A DNA stretch of 64,000 nucleotides from Deferribacterales bacterium Deferri_01 (GTDB lineage: Bacteria > Chrysiogenota > Deferribacteres > Deferribacterales > Geovibrionaceae): positions 1 through 64,000 of the forward strand of contig LUZY01000008.1 of the NCBI GenBank assembly GCA_001603805.1, given 5' to 3'. The notes beneath the pieces are model-generated. The model saw nothing but the letters and a program-made list of their open reading frames with translations, had not been told where the DNA came from and did not search any database. Of the stretch, positions 8,267-18,817 are shown in pieces (the stretch's first letter is position 1; each line of letters begins with the position of its first letter). Both the position numbers and the translations under genes were made by a program.

Positions 8267-9166
8267 ATGAGGCTGATGATGTTCAGATATGCTTTCCTGA
8301 TATTTTTGCTTTGTGCTTTTCCGGCATTTGCCGAATCCCCATACAGCTTTGAGGTTCTCAAGTTTACGTCCGCTGACGGCGGGCGCAGTTACCGCGTTGT
8401 AACAGCCATTCCTGCCTGTGCAGTGCCCGAAGGCGGGTATTCCGTGCTTTATGCTCTGGACGGCAATGCTGCCTTAGCTGATTTCAGTGAAGATGTCCGG
8501 ACACGTACCTTCAGGGAAGGAGCGCCTGTGGTAGTGTTTATCGGCTATGATACAGAGGAGCGGTTTGATGTTGACTCAAGGGCATTCGACTACACCCCGC
8601 CTTCATCGGACGGTAAGCCTGTGCCTGATGCCCTCCGCAGCACCCGGATGAACGGAGGTGCGGCAATGTATCTGGAACTTATAGAAAAAAAGATTAAACC
8701 TGCCGTTGAAGAGCACATTAAGATTAATAAATCGAGACAGGCTCTGTGGGGGCATTCCTACGGGGGACTCTTTGTGCTGTATGTGCTTACATCATCCCCT
8801 GAAAGTTTTCAGGCTTATGCGGCTGCTGACCCTGCTCTGTGGTGGGGCGGAGGGGAGATGCTGAAAAAGACAGAAGAATTTTCATCTTCCGGCGCTGAAT
8901 TTGATGGAATAAATCTTCTGATAATGAAGAGTGGTCAGGAGAGCAGAAACAGGCAGTTTGACGATGAAAAACGCAAAGCATATGAAGCCCGTGTAAAGGC
9001 TGTCAGCTCTGTTCCTGCGGATGCTGCAAAAACCGCTGCATACAGTTTCGCCGCAGTGAAAGGCATCACAGTCAGATACAGGGAGTATCCGCAGCTATCC
9101 CACGGACCTCTGTTTCCTGTATCATTCCATGCCGCTCTTCGCCTGCCCCTTGGGCAGATGGATTAG
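8267..9166 (+). CDS. Secreted α/β-hydrolase esterase (IroE/Fes-like)
   Basis: 299 residues with a clear signal peptide (FLIFLLCAFPAFA), then an α/β-hydrolase of the putative-esterase family. The nucleophile elbow is GHSYGG and the likely catalytic His is in QLSHGP. Family members include periplasmic siderophore esterases such as IroE and S-formylglutathione hydrolase-like enzymes. The export signal and the order VLYALDGNA...ALWGHSYGG favour the IroE-like group, so cleavage of a siderophore or other ester in the periplasm is a fair guess. GAGGA lies seven bases before the ATG. The stop overlaps that of the convergent SIMPL gene by four bases (9163-9166). Confidence 0.8.
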   Translation: MRLMMFRYAFLIFLLCAFPAFAESPYSFEVLKFTSADGGRSYRVVTAIPACAVPEGGYSVLYALDGNAALADFSEDVRTRTFREGAPVVVFIGYDTEERFDVDSRAFDYTPPSSDGKPVPDALRSTRMNGGAAMYLELIEKKIKPAVEEHIKINKSRQALWGHSYGGLFVLYVLTSSPESFQAYAAADPALWWGGGEMLKKTEEFSSSGAEFDGINLLIMKSGQESRNRQFDDEKRKAYEARVKAVSSVPADAAKTAAYSFAAVKGITVRYREYPQLSHGPLFPVSFHAALRLPLGQMD

Positions 9167-9882
9167 TCAGAGAGGTAATACTCCACAGTGGAAACGACAC
9201 GAACACTCTTTATGTGGGGGTTATTGCTGTCCCTTTCTGTAATAGTGACCTGCCCCTGTGAAGCGCTTTTGATTTTGCCGAGTCTGCTGCCGGAATCCTC
9301 GGCAAATTTCTGGGCAACTTCCCTCGCTGCTTTTGTGGCTTCCTCTATCATTTGAGGCTTGATTTCATTCAGGCGTGTGAAAATATATTCCGCAGGCGCT
9401 TCATATTCATTTCCGGTGAGAACCAGCCCCTCCTTGCCCAGCTCTCCGGTCTGCGTCATGAGAGAACGGACAGTTTCGACCTTAGTCGAGTAAACTGTGA
9501 CCGCCTGTCTTGCGGTATAACGGAATTCCGGTCTGCGGTCGGTACCGTACTGGTTGGCGTAGACATCATAAATGGCTGGAATGGAGACGCTGATTTCACT
9601 CTCGTCAATTCCGTTGTCCAGAAGAAATACTTTAATTTTAGAGATATTCTTCTCCATTTCGGTGTAAAGCTTCGTAATGTCATTTTCAGCAACGCTGAAT
9701 TTGAGGGTCCAGAGAACTATGTCCGCAGGGTATTCCCTTTCGGAAAGACCTTTTACGTAAACTGTTCTTTCAAATGATTTGTACTTTATGGCGGCAGAAG
9801 CAAGCTGCCAGCCGAGTATGCCGAGCCCCAGCATTATGAAAATGCCGAGAATTAATGCTGCTGAATTAGTTTTTCCATTCAT
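9163..9882 (-). CDS. SIMPL-domain (DUF541) exported protein
   Basis: 239 residues with an N-terminal membrane or signal segment (about 8-31) followed by a SIMPL/DUF541 domain: VYVKGLSEREYPADIVLWTLKF at the start and the C-terminal VVSTVEYYLSD. Family members are periplasmic or outer-membrane associated proteins (for example BP26 and YggE) linked to oxidative-stress tolerance; the molecular activity is not known. It follows the HAD hydrolase gene with a 43-base gap on the same strand and may share its transcript. The stop overlaps that of the convergent esterase gene. Confidence 0.85.
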   Translation of the reverse strand: MNGKTNSAALILGIFIMLGLGILGWQLASAAIKYKSFERTVYVKGLSEREYPADIVLWTLKFSVAENDITKLYTEMEKNISKIKVFLLDNGIDESEISVSIPAIYDVYANQYGTDRRPEFRYTARQAVTVYSTKVETVRSLMTQTGELGKEGLVLTGNEYEAPAEYIFTRLNEIKPQMIEEATKAAREVAQKFAEDSGSRLGKIKSASQGQVTITERDSNNPHIKSVRVVSTVEYYLSD

Positions 9883-9925
9883 TATAAATCTCCATGATAA
9901 AGCATATCACTGCATATTGCCCTTT

Positions 9926-10768
9926 TCACGGTATTTTTCCCAGATGTTTCAGGGCGGAATCAGCGGATACTTTGTCTATAACCGCCTTAACGGCATTTTC
10001 TATATCTGTTCCGGCGGAATAGTCGGCAATGCAGGCGAAGTTTACTCTTCCTTCGGATATGAGTTTATCGGTTTTTGTTTTTGCTCCCTTTTTCTTGGGC
10101 GGATACACAGCTATGGAATGTCCGCCCTGTTCTTTAACGAGCCTGAAGCATGGAATATCCGTTTCTCCGTCACCCACAAATATCATGTTTTCAAAAGGGA
10201 CTGGCCGTTCATCCTGCGGAAGATATTCGTTCACCTTATGGTCGTCATAAACATTAAAAACGCCTTTGTTTATGCGGAAGAGGAACTGTGTTTTTGTGGT
10301 ATAGTTTACCGCCAGTGCAGGCCAGACAGCCACTCCGTTATGGTCGTAAACAAATGAGGACGCATATACCGCCTTAAATTCATCGGCTATGGGTGTCCCT
10401 TCTATCATCTCTTTAATTCCGGACGATATTATATAATGTTCCACCGATACATTTTTTGTTTTGCCGTATTCATTGATCCGCCTGAACCAGTCGGTCACAC
10501 CTGCAAAAAGCTGAACGGATTTGCCGTAGTTCACAAAGTCTTCCCTCCGGACGGAGACTCTCGCAGCCTGTGCTTTATCAAGCATCTGTTTCATGTATAT
10601 TAGTATTCTGTCGGCATTGTGCTTTACTGTCTCTGCGGATGTTTCATTCCAGAAATCTTTTGTGGTCATGCCTACTTTGGGGACAAAGTCATATTCCTGC
10701 ATGTTTCCCGGAGCGAGTGTTCCGTCAAAGTCGTAGGCAATTGCCATTGTTACTGTCTTTTTAGCCAT
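9926..10768 (-). CDS. HAD-superfamily hydrolase
   Basis: 280 residues with all four HAD motifs: DFDGTLAPG (nucleophile Asp13, acid/base Asp15), IISSG (motif II), a Lys in the region before motif IV, and FVGDGETDIPCF (motif IV). The cap lies between motifs I and II. It resembles cytosolic haloacid-dehalogenase-like phosphatases, with a 'phosphoserine phosphatase-like' general look; the substrate cannot be told. It is the first gene of a likely two-gene unit with the SIMPL protein. Confidence 0.85.
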   Translation of the reverse strand: MAKKTVTMAIAYDFDGTLAPGNMQEYDFVPKVGMTTKDFWNETSAETVKHNADRILIYMKQMLDKAQAARVSVRREDFVNYGKSVQLFAGVTDWFRRINEYGKTKNVSVEHYIISSGIKEMIEGTPIADEFKAVYASSFVYDHNGVAVWPALAVNYTTKTQFLFRINKGVFNVYDDHKVNEYLPQDERPVPFENMIFVGDGETDIPCFRLVKEQGGHSIAVYPPKKKGAKTKTDKLISEGRVNFACIADYSAGTDIENAVKAVIDKVSADSALKHLGKIP

Positions 10769-10870
10769 ATTTCACCCTGCGTAATCTCTGCTCAGTTTAT
10801 ATCACCGGGAAAAGAAAAGGAAGAACATGAGTGAAACTTTTATGCGAATTCAGGAGGCTTTGAGGCTTTT

Positions 10871-11719
10871 TCATTTTCTGCCGGACATTATTATAGCCGC
10901 GGTCACAAGGGCGAGCCCAACAATGTGCCTGAGCATCACCGGCTCCCCCAGAAAAACAGCTCCGGTGAATACGGCGCTTATCGGCATCACAGCAGTATAA
11001 GCAGAAGCGGAGGACGCCTGCACATGTTTTATTCCCTCAAGCCAGAGCAGATAAGCTGCTGCTGTAATAAATATTCCATAGTATGCAATTACTGCAAGTT
11101 CCTGCATTGATAAGGGTTTTATCTCTCTTGCGGCGGGAAGTGCAAAAAATAACATCCCTGCGAGTGAAAGATAGAGTGACAGGCACAATGAGGAGATCTC
11201 GGTTTTTATGATTCTCCTCATTATCAGAAAAAGCGATTCACACATAACCGCCGCAAATACAAAAATCAGTCCGCTTGCGCTTCCTGTCATGCCTGCCACG
11301 CTGAAATCTGCGTTTGCTGCTGCAACCCCGGCAGAAGCCGTGACGGCGGCAATAATTTTCAATTTGCCTGGTTTTTCATTCAGCAGAACAAATGCCAAAA
11401 TCGTAAACATCACAGGGGTAAAGCCTGATACTATGCCAGATGAAACGGCAGAGACTGTTTTCAGCCCTTTCAGGAGAAATACATTAAACAGCACAGAACC
11501 CGTAAGAGCTTGAACTCCTATGAGCAAAACTGATTTCAAAGGAAGACGCAGAGGTTTTTCTCCTCTGTAAAACATAAAAAGATAAAGGGCTGCACTCCCC
11601 ACCGCAAAGCGCAGAAACATTGAGAGATTTACGGGAGTATTCAGGGCGATAAATTTTCCGGCGGTTACGGAACTGCCCACGATTAACATGGCAGAAGCGA
11701 GGAAAAAATGATGTTTCAA
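10871..11719 (-). CDS. EamA/DMT-family exporter
   Basis: About 282 residues with ten hydrophobic segments in two repeated halves, as in EamA (drug/metabolite transporter) proteins. The second half has the typical LWLEGIKHVQASSASAYTAVMPISAVFTGAVFLGEPV. A TTG start at 11719 is chosen because AAGGAG sits seven bases before it; the longer TTG-started frame to 11752 overlaps that ribosome site. It lies 46 bases after the AraC-type regulator on the same strand, a common arrangement in which the regulator controls the exporter. The substrate is unknown (amino acids or small drugs in relatives). Confidence 0.88.
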   Translation of the reverse strand: MKHHFFLASAMLIVGSSVTAGKFIALNTPVNLSMFLRFAVGSAALYLFMFYRGEKPLRLPLKSVLLIGVQALTGSVLFNVFLLKGLKTVSAVSSGIVSGFTPVMFTILAFVLLNEKPGKLKIIAAVTASAGVAAANADFSVAGMTGSASGLIFVFAAVMCESLFLIMRRIIKTEISSLCLSLYLSLAGMLFFALPAAREIKPLSMQELAVIAYYGIFITAAAYLLWLEGIKHVQASSASAYTAVMPISAVFTGAVFLGEPVMLRHIVGLALVTAAIIMSGRK

Positions 11720-11765
11720 GACGAAACTCCTTTTTAACAGGAGTATCCTCAATATTTGAATCCGA

Positions 11766-12584
11766 TTATAGAATGTTTTTGCTGAAAATTTTAGGCGTTG
11801 CTCCGAAAAACTGTCTGAACCTTCTTGTCATGTGGCTTTGGTCAGAGTAACCTGCCTCGCTTGCCGCTTCTGCCGGTGTCATGCCTTTCAGCAGGAGATC
11901 TCTGGCATATATTGCCCTGCGGACAGAAGAGTATTCATGAGGAGTCAGACCAGTGTCCGCCTTGAAAGAGCGTATGAAGTGGTAAAGGCTTAAACCTGCT
12001 GTTTCGGCAAGTTCTTTGCCTGTAATGTTTTCGTTTATCCTTTCGTTTATACAGTCTTTGACCTTTCTTAATTTGCCGCCAAGCCTGTAGGTTCTGCTTT
12101 CCTGCGGTTTTTTATCAATATGTGCCATCACGGAAGACATCAGAATACAGAATGCCGAATCAGCTTCCAGAGTTTCGTGTGTTGAGGCTGTAAGCTCGGT
12201 AAATCTGAATATTTCACCTGCCAGTTTCGGGTCATTTATCACGCCGTTTAATATGTATGGTGTTTTGGAGTTGCCGGATATGTCGTGGAATGCGTTTCTG
12301 AATACTGCTTCACTGAAATAAAGCATACGGTATGCCCAGCCGTATTCCGCCGCAGGTCTGCCGTCATGGGGTTCATCGGGGTTTACTGTATTCACAAGCC
12401 CTTTAAAAGCTGTGAGGTTTTCTCCTCTGTAGCAAAAGGAGAGAGCCCCTGCGGTGATTACCCCTATGCCGAAACCATCGTGTGAGTGCCTCGAAAAGCG
12501 GGTGTCAGGCATGTGCGCCTGCATTATGTTCACCGGCCCGTAGGGGCTGACTGTGTCTCTGAGAAGTATGTGCGCTTTATTCAT
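11766..12584 (-). CDS. AraC-family transcriptional regulator
   Basis: 272 residues: N-terminal cupin-type ligand-binding domain (RHSHDGFGIGVITAGALSFCYRG, NPDEPHDG), then two helix-turn-helix motifs at about 170-265 (TGKELAETAGLSLYHFIRSFKADTGLTPHEY and TPAEAASEAGYSDQSHMTRRFRQFFGATP). It is probably the regulator of the EamA exporter next to it. The layout fits the AraC subgroup often paired with amino-acid exporters. Confidence 0.93.
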   Translation of the reverse strand: MNKAHILLRDTVSPYGPVNIMQAHMPDTRFSRHSHDGFGIGVITAGALSFCYRGENLTAFKGLVNTVNPDEPHDGRPAAEYGWAYRMLYFSEAVFRNAFHDISGNSKTPYILNGVINDPKLAGEIFRFTELTASTHETLEADSAFCILMSSVMAHIDKKPQESRTYRLGGKLRKVKDCINERINENITGKELAETAGLSLYHFIRSFKADTGLTPHEYSSVRRAIYARDLLLKGMTPAEAASEAGYSDQSHMTRRFRQFFGATPKIFSKNIL

Positions 12585-12638
12585 CAGAAAAATTTACTCC
12601 TGCGCAAAGGAATTTTCTTGTATGAAATTGCTGTTTTA

Positions 12639-13841
12639 TTAAACCAGCCTTGTAATTTCATATAATGAGCCAAGGCGCTCCATTATCCTCTCTATGTGTT
12701 CAAAGCCTCTTGTTTCAAGGGAAATGTTTACCCTGCTTCGGCTTAGGGGGACATTATGGTCATTGCGGATGTGGACTATTTCGTGAATGTTTGCCTGAAG
12801 ACCGCTTATTTCACCGGAAAGAGCAGTGAGGGCACCGGGAACATCGGGGAGGATTATGGAAACAGTCATAAAACGCCCTGTTGCCGTCATGCCTCTGCTT
12901 ATAATTCTGCTAATTGTTGTTACATCAATGTTACCGCCTGAGACTACAAGTACAGTCTTTTTGCCCGCAACATCCAGTTTTCCGGCAAGGAGAGCTGCCA
13001 GCGGCGCTGCGCCTGCACCCTCGACCACAAGCTTTGCTCTCTCAATATATTCAAGCACAGCGAGTGCTATTTCTTTTTCGGAAACGGTAATTATCTGGTC
13101 AACACAGTTCTGGCAGCAGCGGAATGTGATATCTCCGACTTTTTTAACTGCTATCCCTTCTGCAAATGTAAAGGAGGACGCAAGGCTTACAACACGCCCT
13201 TCGGAAAGGCTGCTGACCATGCCCGCCGCCTCCTCTGCCTGAACGCCGATTATTTTTATTTCCGGACGGGTGTTTTTAATATATTCGGCAATCCCTGAGA
13301 TCAGTCCGCCGCCTCCCACCGGGACGATAATCTGGTCTATGTCGCTTTTTTCATTCAGGATTTCGTATCCAACTGTACCCTGTCCGGCTATCACATCAGG
13401 GTCATCAAAAGGGTGAATAAACTGAAGACCTCTTTCTTTTGAAAGGGCAACCGCATGCTTGTAGGCATCTTCAAACGAACGTCCGAAGAGAATAACTTCC
13501 GCTCCGTAATTTCTTGTATTGTTCACTTTAACCATGGGCGTGAATTCGGGCATTACGATAACCGCCTTCAACCCCAGGGATTTAGCGCTGAATGCAACTC
13601 CCTGAGCATGGTTTCCGGCTGATGCTGCAATTACACCGTTTCTGCATTTATCAATATTTTTTAAAATACAGTTCAGTGCGCCGCGTATTTTAAATGAGCC
13701 AGTACGCTGAAGGTTTTCCAGCTTGAAGTATATATCTGCACCGGAAAGTTCGGAGAAGTTGTTGGAGTAATATAAAGGCAGATGTTTGATATAGTTTTTG
13801 ATTCGTCCGTAGGACTCGTTTATTTCATACAGCATTCGCAT
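12639..13841 (-). CDS. ilvA: Threonine ammonia-lyase (threonine deaminase) with ACT domain
   Basis: 400 residues of the fold-type II PLP enzyme family: PLP Lys51 in TGSFKIRGA, the phosphate-binding loop PVGGGGLISG, and ASAGNHAQGVA. A C-terminal ACT domain (about 325-400) follows. The size and single ACT domain match the short TdcB/IlvA form that converts threonine to 2-oxobutyrate for isoleucine synthesis or threonine breakdown. The start is uncertain: the in-frame ATG at 13835 is nearly as good and neither has a strong ribosome site. It is alone between the AraC gene and the tRNA cluster. Confidence 0.9.
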   Translation of the reverse strand: MRMLYEINESYGRIKNYIKHLPLYYSNNFSELSGADIYFKLENLQRTGSFKIRGALNCILKNIDKCRNGVIAASAGNHAQGVAFSAKSLGLKAVIVMPEFTPMVKVNNTRNYGAEVILFGRSFEDAYKHAVALSKERGLQFIHPFDDPDVIAGQGTVGYEILNEKSDIDQIIVPVGGGGLISGIAEYIKNTRPEIKIIGVQAEEAAGMVSSLSEGRVVSLASSFTFAEGIAVKKVGDITFRCCQNCVDQIITVSEKEIALAVLEYIERAKLVVEGAGAAPLAALLAGKLDVAGKKTVLVVSGGNIDVTTISRIISRGMTATGRFMTVSIILPDVPGALTALSGEISGLQANIHEIVHIRNDHNVPLSRSRVNISLETRGFEHIERIMERLGSLYEITRLV

Positions 13842-13920
13842 ATATTAGTGTATCCCGCTTGTTTGACAAGGGAAAAATAAAGGAAAAGAGCGTTGGAAGA
13901 TGGTGAGTGAGACAAAAGGA

Positions 13921-13954
13921 CAAAAGAAAAGGGCTTCGGATTGCTCCGAAGCCC
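13921..13954 (-). terminator. Terminator of the tRNA operon
   Basis: Perfect ten-base stem gggcttcgga/tccgaagccc (13931-13940 and 13945-13954) with a four-base loop. On the minus strand it is followed by a T-rich tail (TTTTCTTTTG). It lies 12 bases after tRNA-Asp. Confidence 0.9.
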
Positions 13955-13966
13955 TTTGTCACTAAG

Positions 13967-14040
13967 CGGGGACGAAGGGGCTCGAACCCTCGACCTCTGG
14001 CGTGACAGGCCAGCGTTCTAACCAACTGAACTACGCCCCC
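13967..14040 (-). tRNA. tRNA-Asp (GTC)
   Basis: 74-base cloverleaf on the minus strand. Acceptor GGGGGCG pairs with CGTCCCC (one G-T), anticodon arm CTGGC-CTGTCAC-GCCAG gives anticodon GTC, and the T-loop is TTCGAGC. The discriminator is G, as expected for Asp. CCA is not encoded. It is the last of four tRNAs. Confidence 0.97.
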
Positions 14041-14053
14041 ATGGTTTGTGGAG

Positions 14054-14126
14054 TGGGCGGTGCAGGGATCGAACCTGCGACCCTCGGCTTGTAAGGCCGA
14101 TGCTCTCCCAGCTGAGCTAACCGCCC
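14054..14126 (-). tRNA. tRNA-Val (TAC)
   Basis: 73-base cloverleaf: acceptor GGGCGGT/ACCGCCC, D-arm GCTC...GAGC, anticodon loop CTTACAA (anticodon TAC), T-loop TTCGATC. CCA is not encoded. It is third in the Lys-Glu-Val-Asp operon. Confidence 0.97.
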
Positions 14127-14145
14127 GGGAATTTAATTTATATAG

Positions 14146-14220
14146 CGTCCCTTAGGGGATTCGAACCCCTGTCGCCGCCGTGAAAGGGCGGTGTCCTAGG
14201 CCGGGCTAGACGAAAGGGAC
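14146..14220 (-). tRNA. tRNA-Glu (TTC)
   Basis: 75-base cloverleaf: acceptor GTCCCTT/AAGGGAC, anticodon loop CTTTCAC (anticodon TTC), T-arm GGGG-TTCGAAT-CCCC. The discriminator is G. CCA is not encoded. It is second in the operon. Confidence 0.97.
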
Positions 14221-14224
14221 ATAA

Positions 14225-14297
14225 TGAGCCATGTTGGACTTGAACCAACGACCCACTGCTTAAAAGGCAGTTGCTCTACCGACTGAGCTAATGGCTC
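14225..14297 (-). tRNA. tRNA-Lys (TTT)
   Basis: 73-base cloverleaf: acceptor GAGCCAT/ATGGCTC, anticodon loop CTTTTAA (anticodon TTT), T-arm GTTGG-TTCAAGT-CCAAC. CCA is not encoded. It is the first tRNA of the operon, about 40 bases after the promoter -10. Confidence 0.97.
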
Positions 14298-14336
14298 TCT
14301 CTGCTCGCAAGTGCGTTTCTCACAAGCGGGAATTGG

Positions 14337-14366
14337 TTTATAACAAAATCCGCTAATCTTTGTCAA
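14337..14366 (-). promoter_or_regulatory. σ70 promoter of the tRNA operon
   Basis: Minus-strand TTGACA (14361-14366) and TATAAA (14337-14342) with an 18-base spacer, about 40 bases before tRNA-Lys. This is close to consensus, as expected for a strong stable-RNA promoter. Confidence 0.85.
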
Positions 14367-14523
14367 CGACTTTTTTAAAAAAAATTCAATTATTTTCGGG
14401 TAATTTCCTGATGTGCCGAAAGACACCGAAAATACTGAACTTGAAGGACTAATCTACATGAAACTTCTGCTTCTGTCACCAAAAAAGATGTGAAGAAAAG
14501 AAGTTATTTTTGTTGTTGAGCTT

Positions 14524-14553
14524 AAAAAAGCCGCTTCCTGTTAAGGAAGCGGC
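14524..14553 (-). terminator. Terminator of the hisZ-purA operon
   Basis: Stem gccgcttcc/ggaagcggc (14530-14538 and 14545-14553) with six T on the minus-strand side. It lies about 365 bases beyond the purA stop. The repeat array at 14592-14917 is therefore likely transcribed as part of the purA 3' region. Confidence 0.85.
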
Positions 14554-14591
14554 ATCAGTGGTTTTCTTTGCTTCAAATACAGCCTTTATAC

Positions 14592-14917
14592 AAGCAGGCT
14601 GCGATTATAAGTTTTGATTCCACGGATGGAATCACGCCGTGCGCAGCGAAGGTTTGCTCCGCAAACCGCGAGCGGTTTAAGCAGCCTCCACGGATGTTAG
14701 GCTGCGATTATAACTTTTGATTCCATGGATGGAATCACGCCGTGCGCAGCGAAGGTTTGCTCCGCAAACCGCGAGCGGCTTAAGCAGCCTCCACGGATGG
14801 CAGGCTGCGATTATTTTTGATTCCACGGAAGGAATCACGCCGTGCGCAGCGAAGGTTTGCCCCGCAAACCGCAAGCGTTTCAAGCAGCCTCCACGGATGG
14901 CAGGCTGCGATTATTAA
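14592..14917 (+). repeat. Tandem array of modular hairpin repeats, locus 1
   Basis: Three units with periods of 103 and 100 bases (starts near 14597, 14700 and 14803). Each holds hairpin A (GATTCCA-YGGA-TGGAATC type), core 1 CGCCGTGCGCAGCGAAG (14635, 14738, 14838), hairpin B (GGTTTGC-TCC-GCAAACC) and core 2 CGCGAGCG. Hairpin A' follows, GCAGCCT and AGGCTGC around an 11-base CCACGGATG loop, then usually GATTATAA. The array starts with a shortened A' and ends right at the purA stop codon. Short ORFs across it are by-products of the repetition. The same cores occur at 23.8 and 63.6 kb. Confidence 0.9.
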
Positions 14918-17339
<2,422 letters not shown>

Positions 17340-17340
<1 letters not shown>

Positions 17341-18491
17341 TATTTCCCGATATAGTCTTCAAGCACGGCTTCGGCGGCTTTAACCCCGCTTCCGAGTTCA
17401 ACTTCAACACCGAACTTACGCAGACCCATCTCAAGGGCACTGATACCTATTATGGTGTCGAAAGCGTCATGGTAGCCGAGGGTTGATATACGCATGATTT
17501 TACCCTTAAGGTGATCCTGACCGCCTGCGTATGTGATACCGACTTTTTCACGCATGAATTTTATAAACTTACCGCCTTCAAACCCTTCGGGCAGGAAAAA
17601 TCCGGTTGCGGAGTTGGCCGGCATCTCTTTGGCAAGAAGCTTAAAGCCCATTGCCTGAACAGCTGCTCTTGTAGCCTGTCCGTTTATTTCGTGTCTGTTG
17701 TAAACATTCTCCAGCCCTTCATCAAACATCATGTCCAGAACTTTGTCCAGACCGATGATGAGCGATATTGCAGGAGTATATGCAGTTGTGGAGTCTTTAT
17801 GCGCTTTAAGCTCTTTTGCAAGATTAAGGTAATATCTGGGGATTTTTGCCTTCTGGCTCCTCGCCCATGCCTTCTGGCTTAATGCGATAAGCGCAAGTCC
17901 GGGGGGAAGCATAAAGGCTTTCTGTGAACCGGTCACAAGTATATCTATGCCCCATTCATCCATACGGGTGTCATAAACGCCGACTGACGTTATACCGTCA
18001 ACGATGAAAAGGGTGTCGTCATATTTTTTTACAACAGCAGCCAGTTCTTTTATGGGGTGGCAGGCAGTGGTAGATGTTTCGCTTCCCTGAACAAATACGC
18101 CTTTGGTATCGGGGTTTGCCTTGAGGAATTCTTCCACCATTTCGGGCTTAACGGATGAGCCCCATTCAAGCTCTATCTTGTGGACATCCATGCCGAATGC
18201 CTTGCATATATCGCCCCAGCGCTGACCGAACTTTCCGGCGTCAATTATAAGAACCTTTTCCCCGGCGTTTATAGTGTTTATCACTGCCGCTTCCATACCG
18301 CCTGTTCCGCTGCCTGCGAGCATAAGAACTTCCTCTTTTGTTCCGAAAATTTCAGGAAGGCGTTTACGCACATTATCAAAAATTGCCGAAAACTCTGATG
18401 TTCTGTGGTGGATGATAGGGCGTGCCATTTCAAGCAGAACAGTTTCAGGTACGGGTGTGGGACCCGGAGCAAGCAGATATTTTTTAAGCAT
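17340..18491 (-). CDS. Class V PLP aminotransferase (alanine/serine-glyoxylate aminotransferase family)
   Basis: 383 residues. N-terminal LLAPGPTPVPETVLLEMARPIIHHR and AGSGTGGMEA bind the cofactor phosphate, with IVDGITSVG and PLP Lys191 in GSQKAFMLPPG. Relatives transaminate alanine, serine or phosphoserine with glyoxylate, pyruvate or 2-oxoglutarate. In anaerobes this type is often suggested to supply serine synthesis, but the exact substrate cannot be read here. It is the first gene of the aminotransferase-hisZ-purA operon. It is preceded by a well-formed promoter and a long structured leader. The ribosome site GAGGT lies about ten bases before the ATG. Confidence 0.88.
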
Positions 18492-18675
18492 GGTTCAGAA
18501 CCTCTCATTATTTATCGCACCAAGCGTTAGATTTTGCCGATACGGTGCATATGCTCACGCCTTAAGGGAATTCGCTGAACATGGCGAAACTCCGTTCGGG
18601 GAGTTGTTTTGCATTACTTTAAGGCAAACCCGCAGAATTTTAGTTCAAACGGAATAATATTGCCTGTCTTTGGAA
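18492..18675 (-). promoter_or_regulatory. Structured 5' leader of the aminotransferase-hisZ-purA operon (riboswitch-like)
   Basis: About 184 bases separate the predicted transcription start from the ATG. On the minus strand an outer stem GCCTTAA/TTAAGGC (18619-18625 with 18559-18565) encloses AACTCC/GGAGTT (18600-18605 with 18588-18593) and TCGC/GCGA (about 18572-18575 with 18584-18587), a three-way-junction layout. An alternative stem TTTGC/GCAAA would compete with the outer one. A further GCACC/GGTGC pair (18544-18548 with 18517-18521) lies nearer the ribosome site. It does not match any riboswitch consensus I can recall. Confidence 0.5.
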
Positions 18676-18681
18676 CACGTA

Positions 18682-18710
18682 ACCATACTACAGCATAACA
18701 TAATAGTCAA
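18682..18710 (-). promoter_or_regulatory. σ70 promoter of the aminotransferase-hisZ-purA operon
   Basis: Minus-strand TTGACT (18705-18710) and TATGGT (18682-18687) with a 17-base spacer. It implies transcription starting near 18675 and a leader of about 184 bases. Confidence 0.65.
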
Positions 18711-18736
18711 TCAGACGTGTTTTGCGCCAGATTCAC

Positions 18737-18766
18737 TTGGCAAACTGTATGAAGGGGATATATATT
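18737..18766 (+). promoter_or_regulatory. Candidate promoter of the small thioredoxin-like gene
   Basis: TTGGCA (18737-18742) and TATATT (18761-18766), 18-base spacer, about 50 bases before the start codon. A separate TATAAT at 18781-18786 lacks a good -35. It lies beside the divergent operon promoter at 18682-18710. Confidence 0.4.
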
Positions 18767-18817
18767 TATCATATGCCCGTTATAATGGGGTTTGTTTTAA
18801 AGCTCAGGGAGGATGCT

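Noticed and set aside
13825-14426. Two open frames overlapping the tRNA cluster on the minus strand
   Set aside because: They read through the tRNA genes, promoter and terminator, which explain the sequence fully.
14592-14917. A CRISPR array suggested by regular repeats of about 100 bases
   Set aside because: The whole unit is repeated, with no unique spacers, and the units contain internal hairpins. No cas genes are nearby.
14677-14917. Open frames across the repeat array on both strands
   Set aside because: They are made by translating the repeats (the same peptide recurs), have no ribosome sites and are not protein-like.
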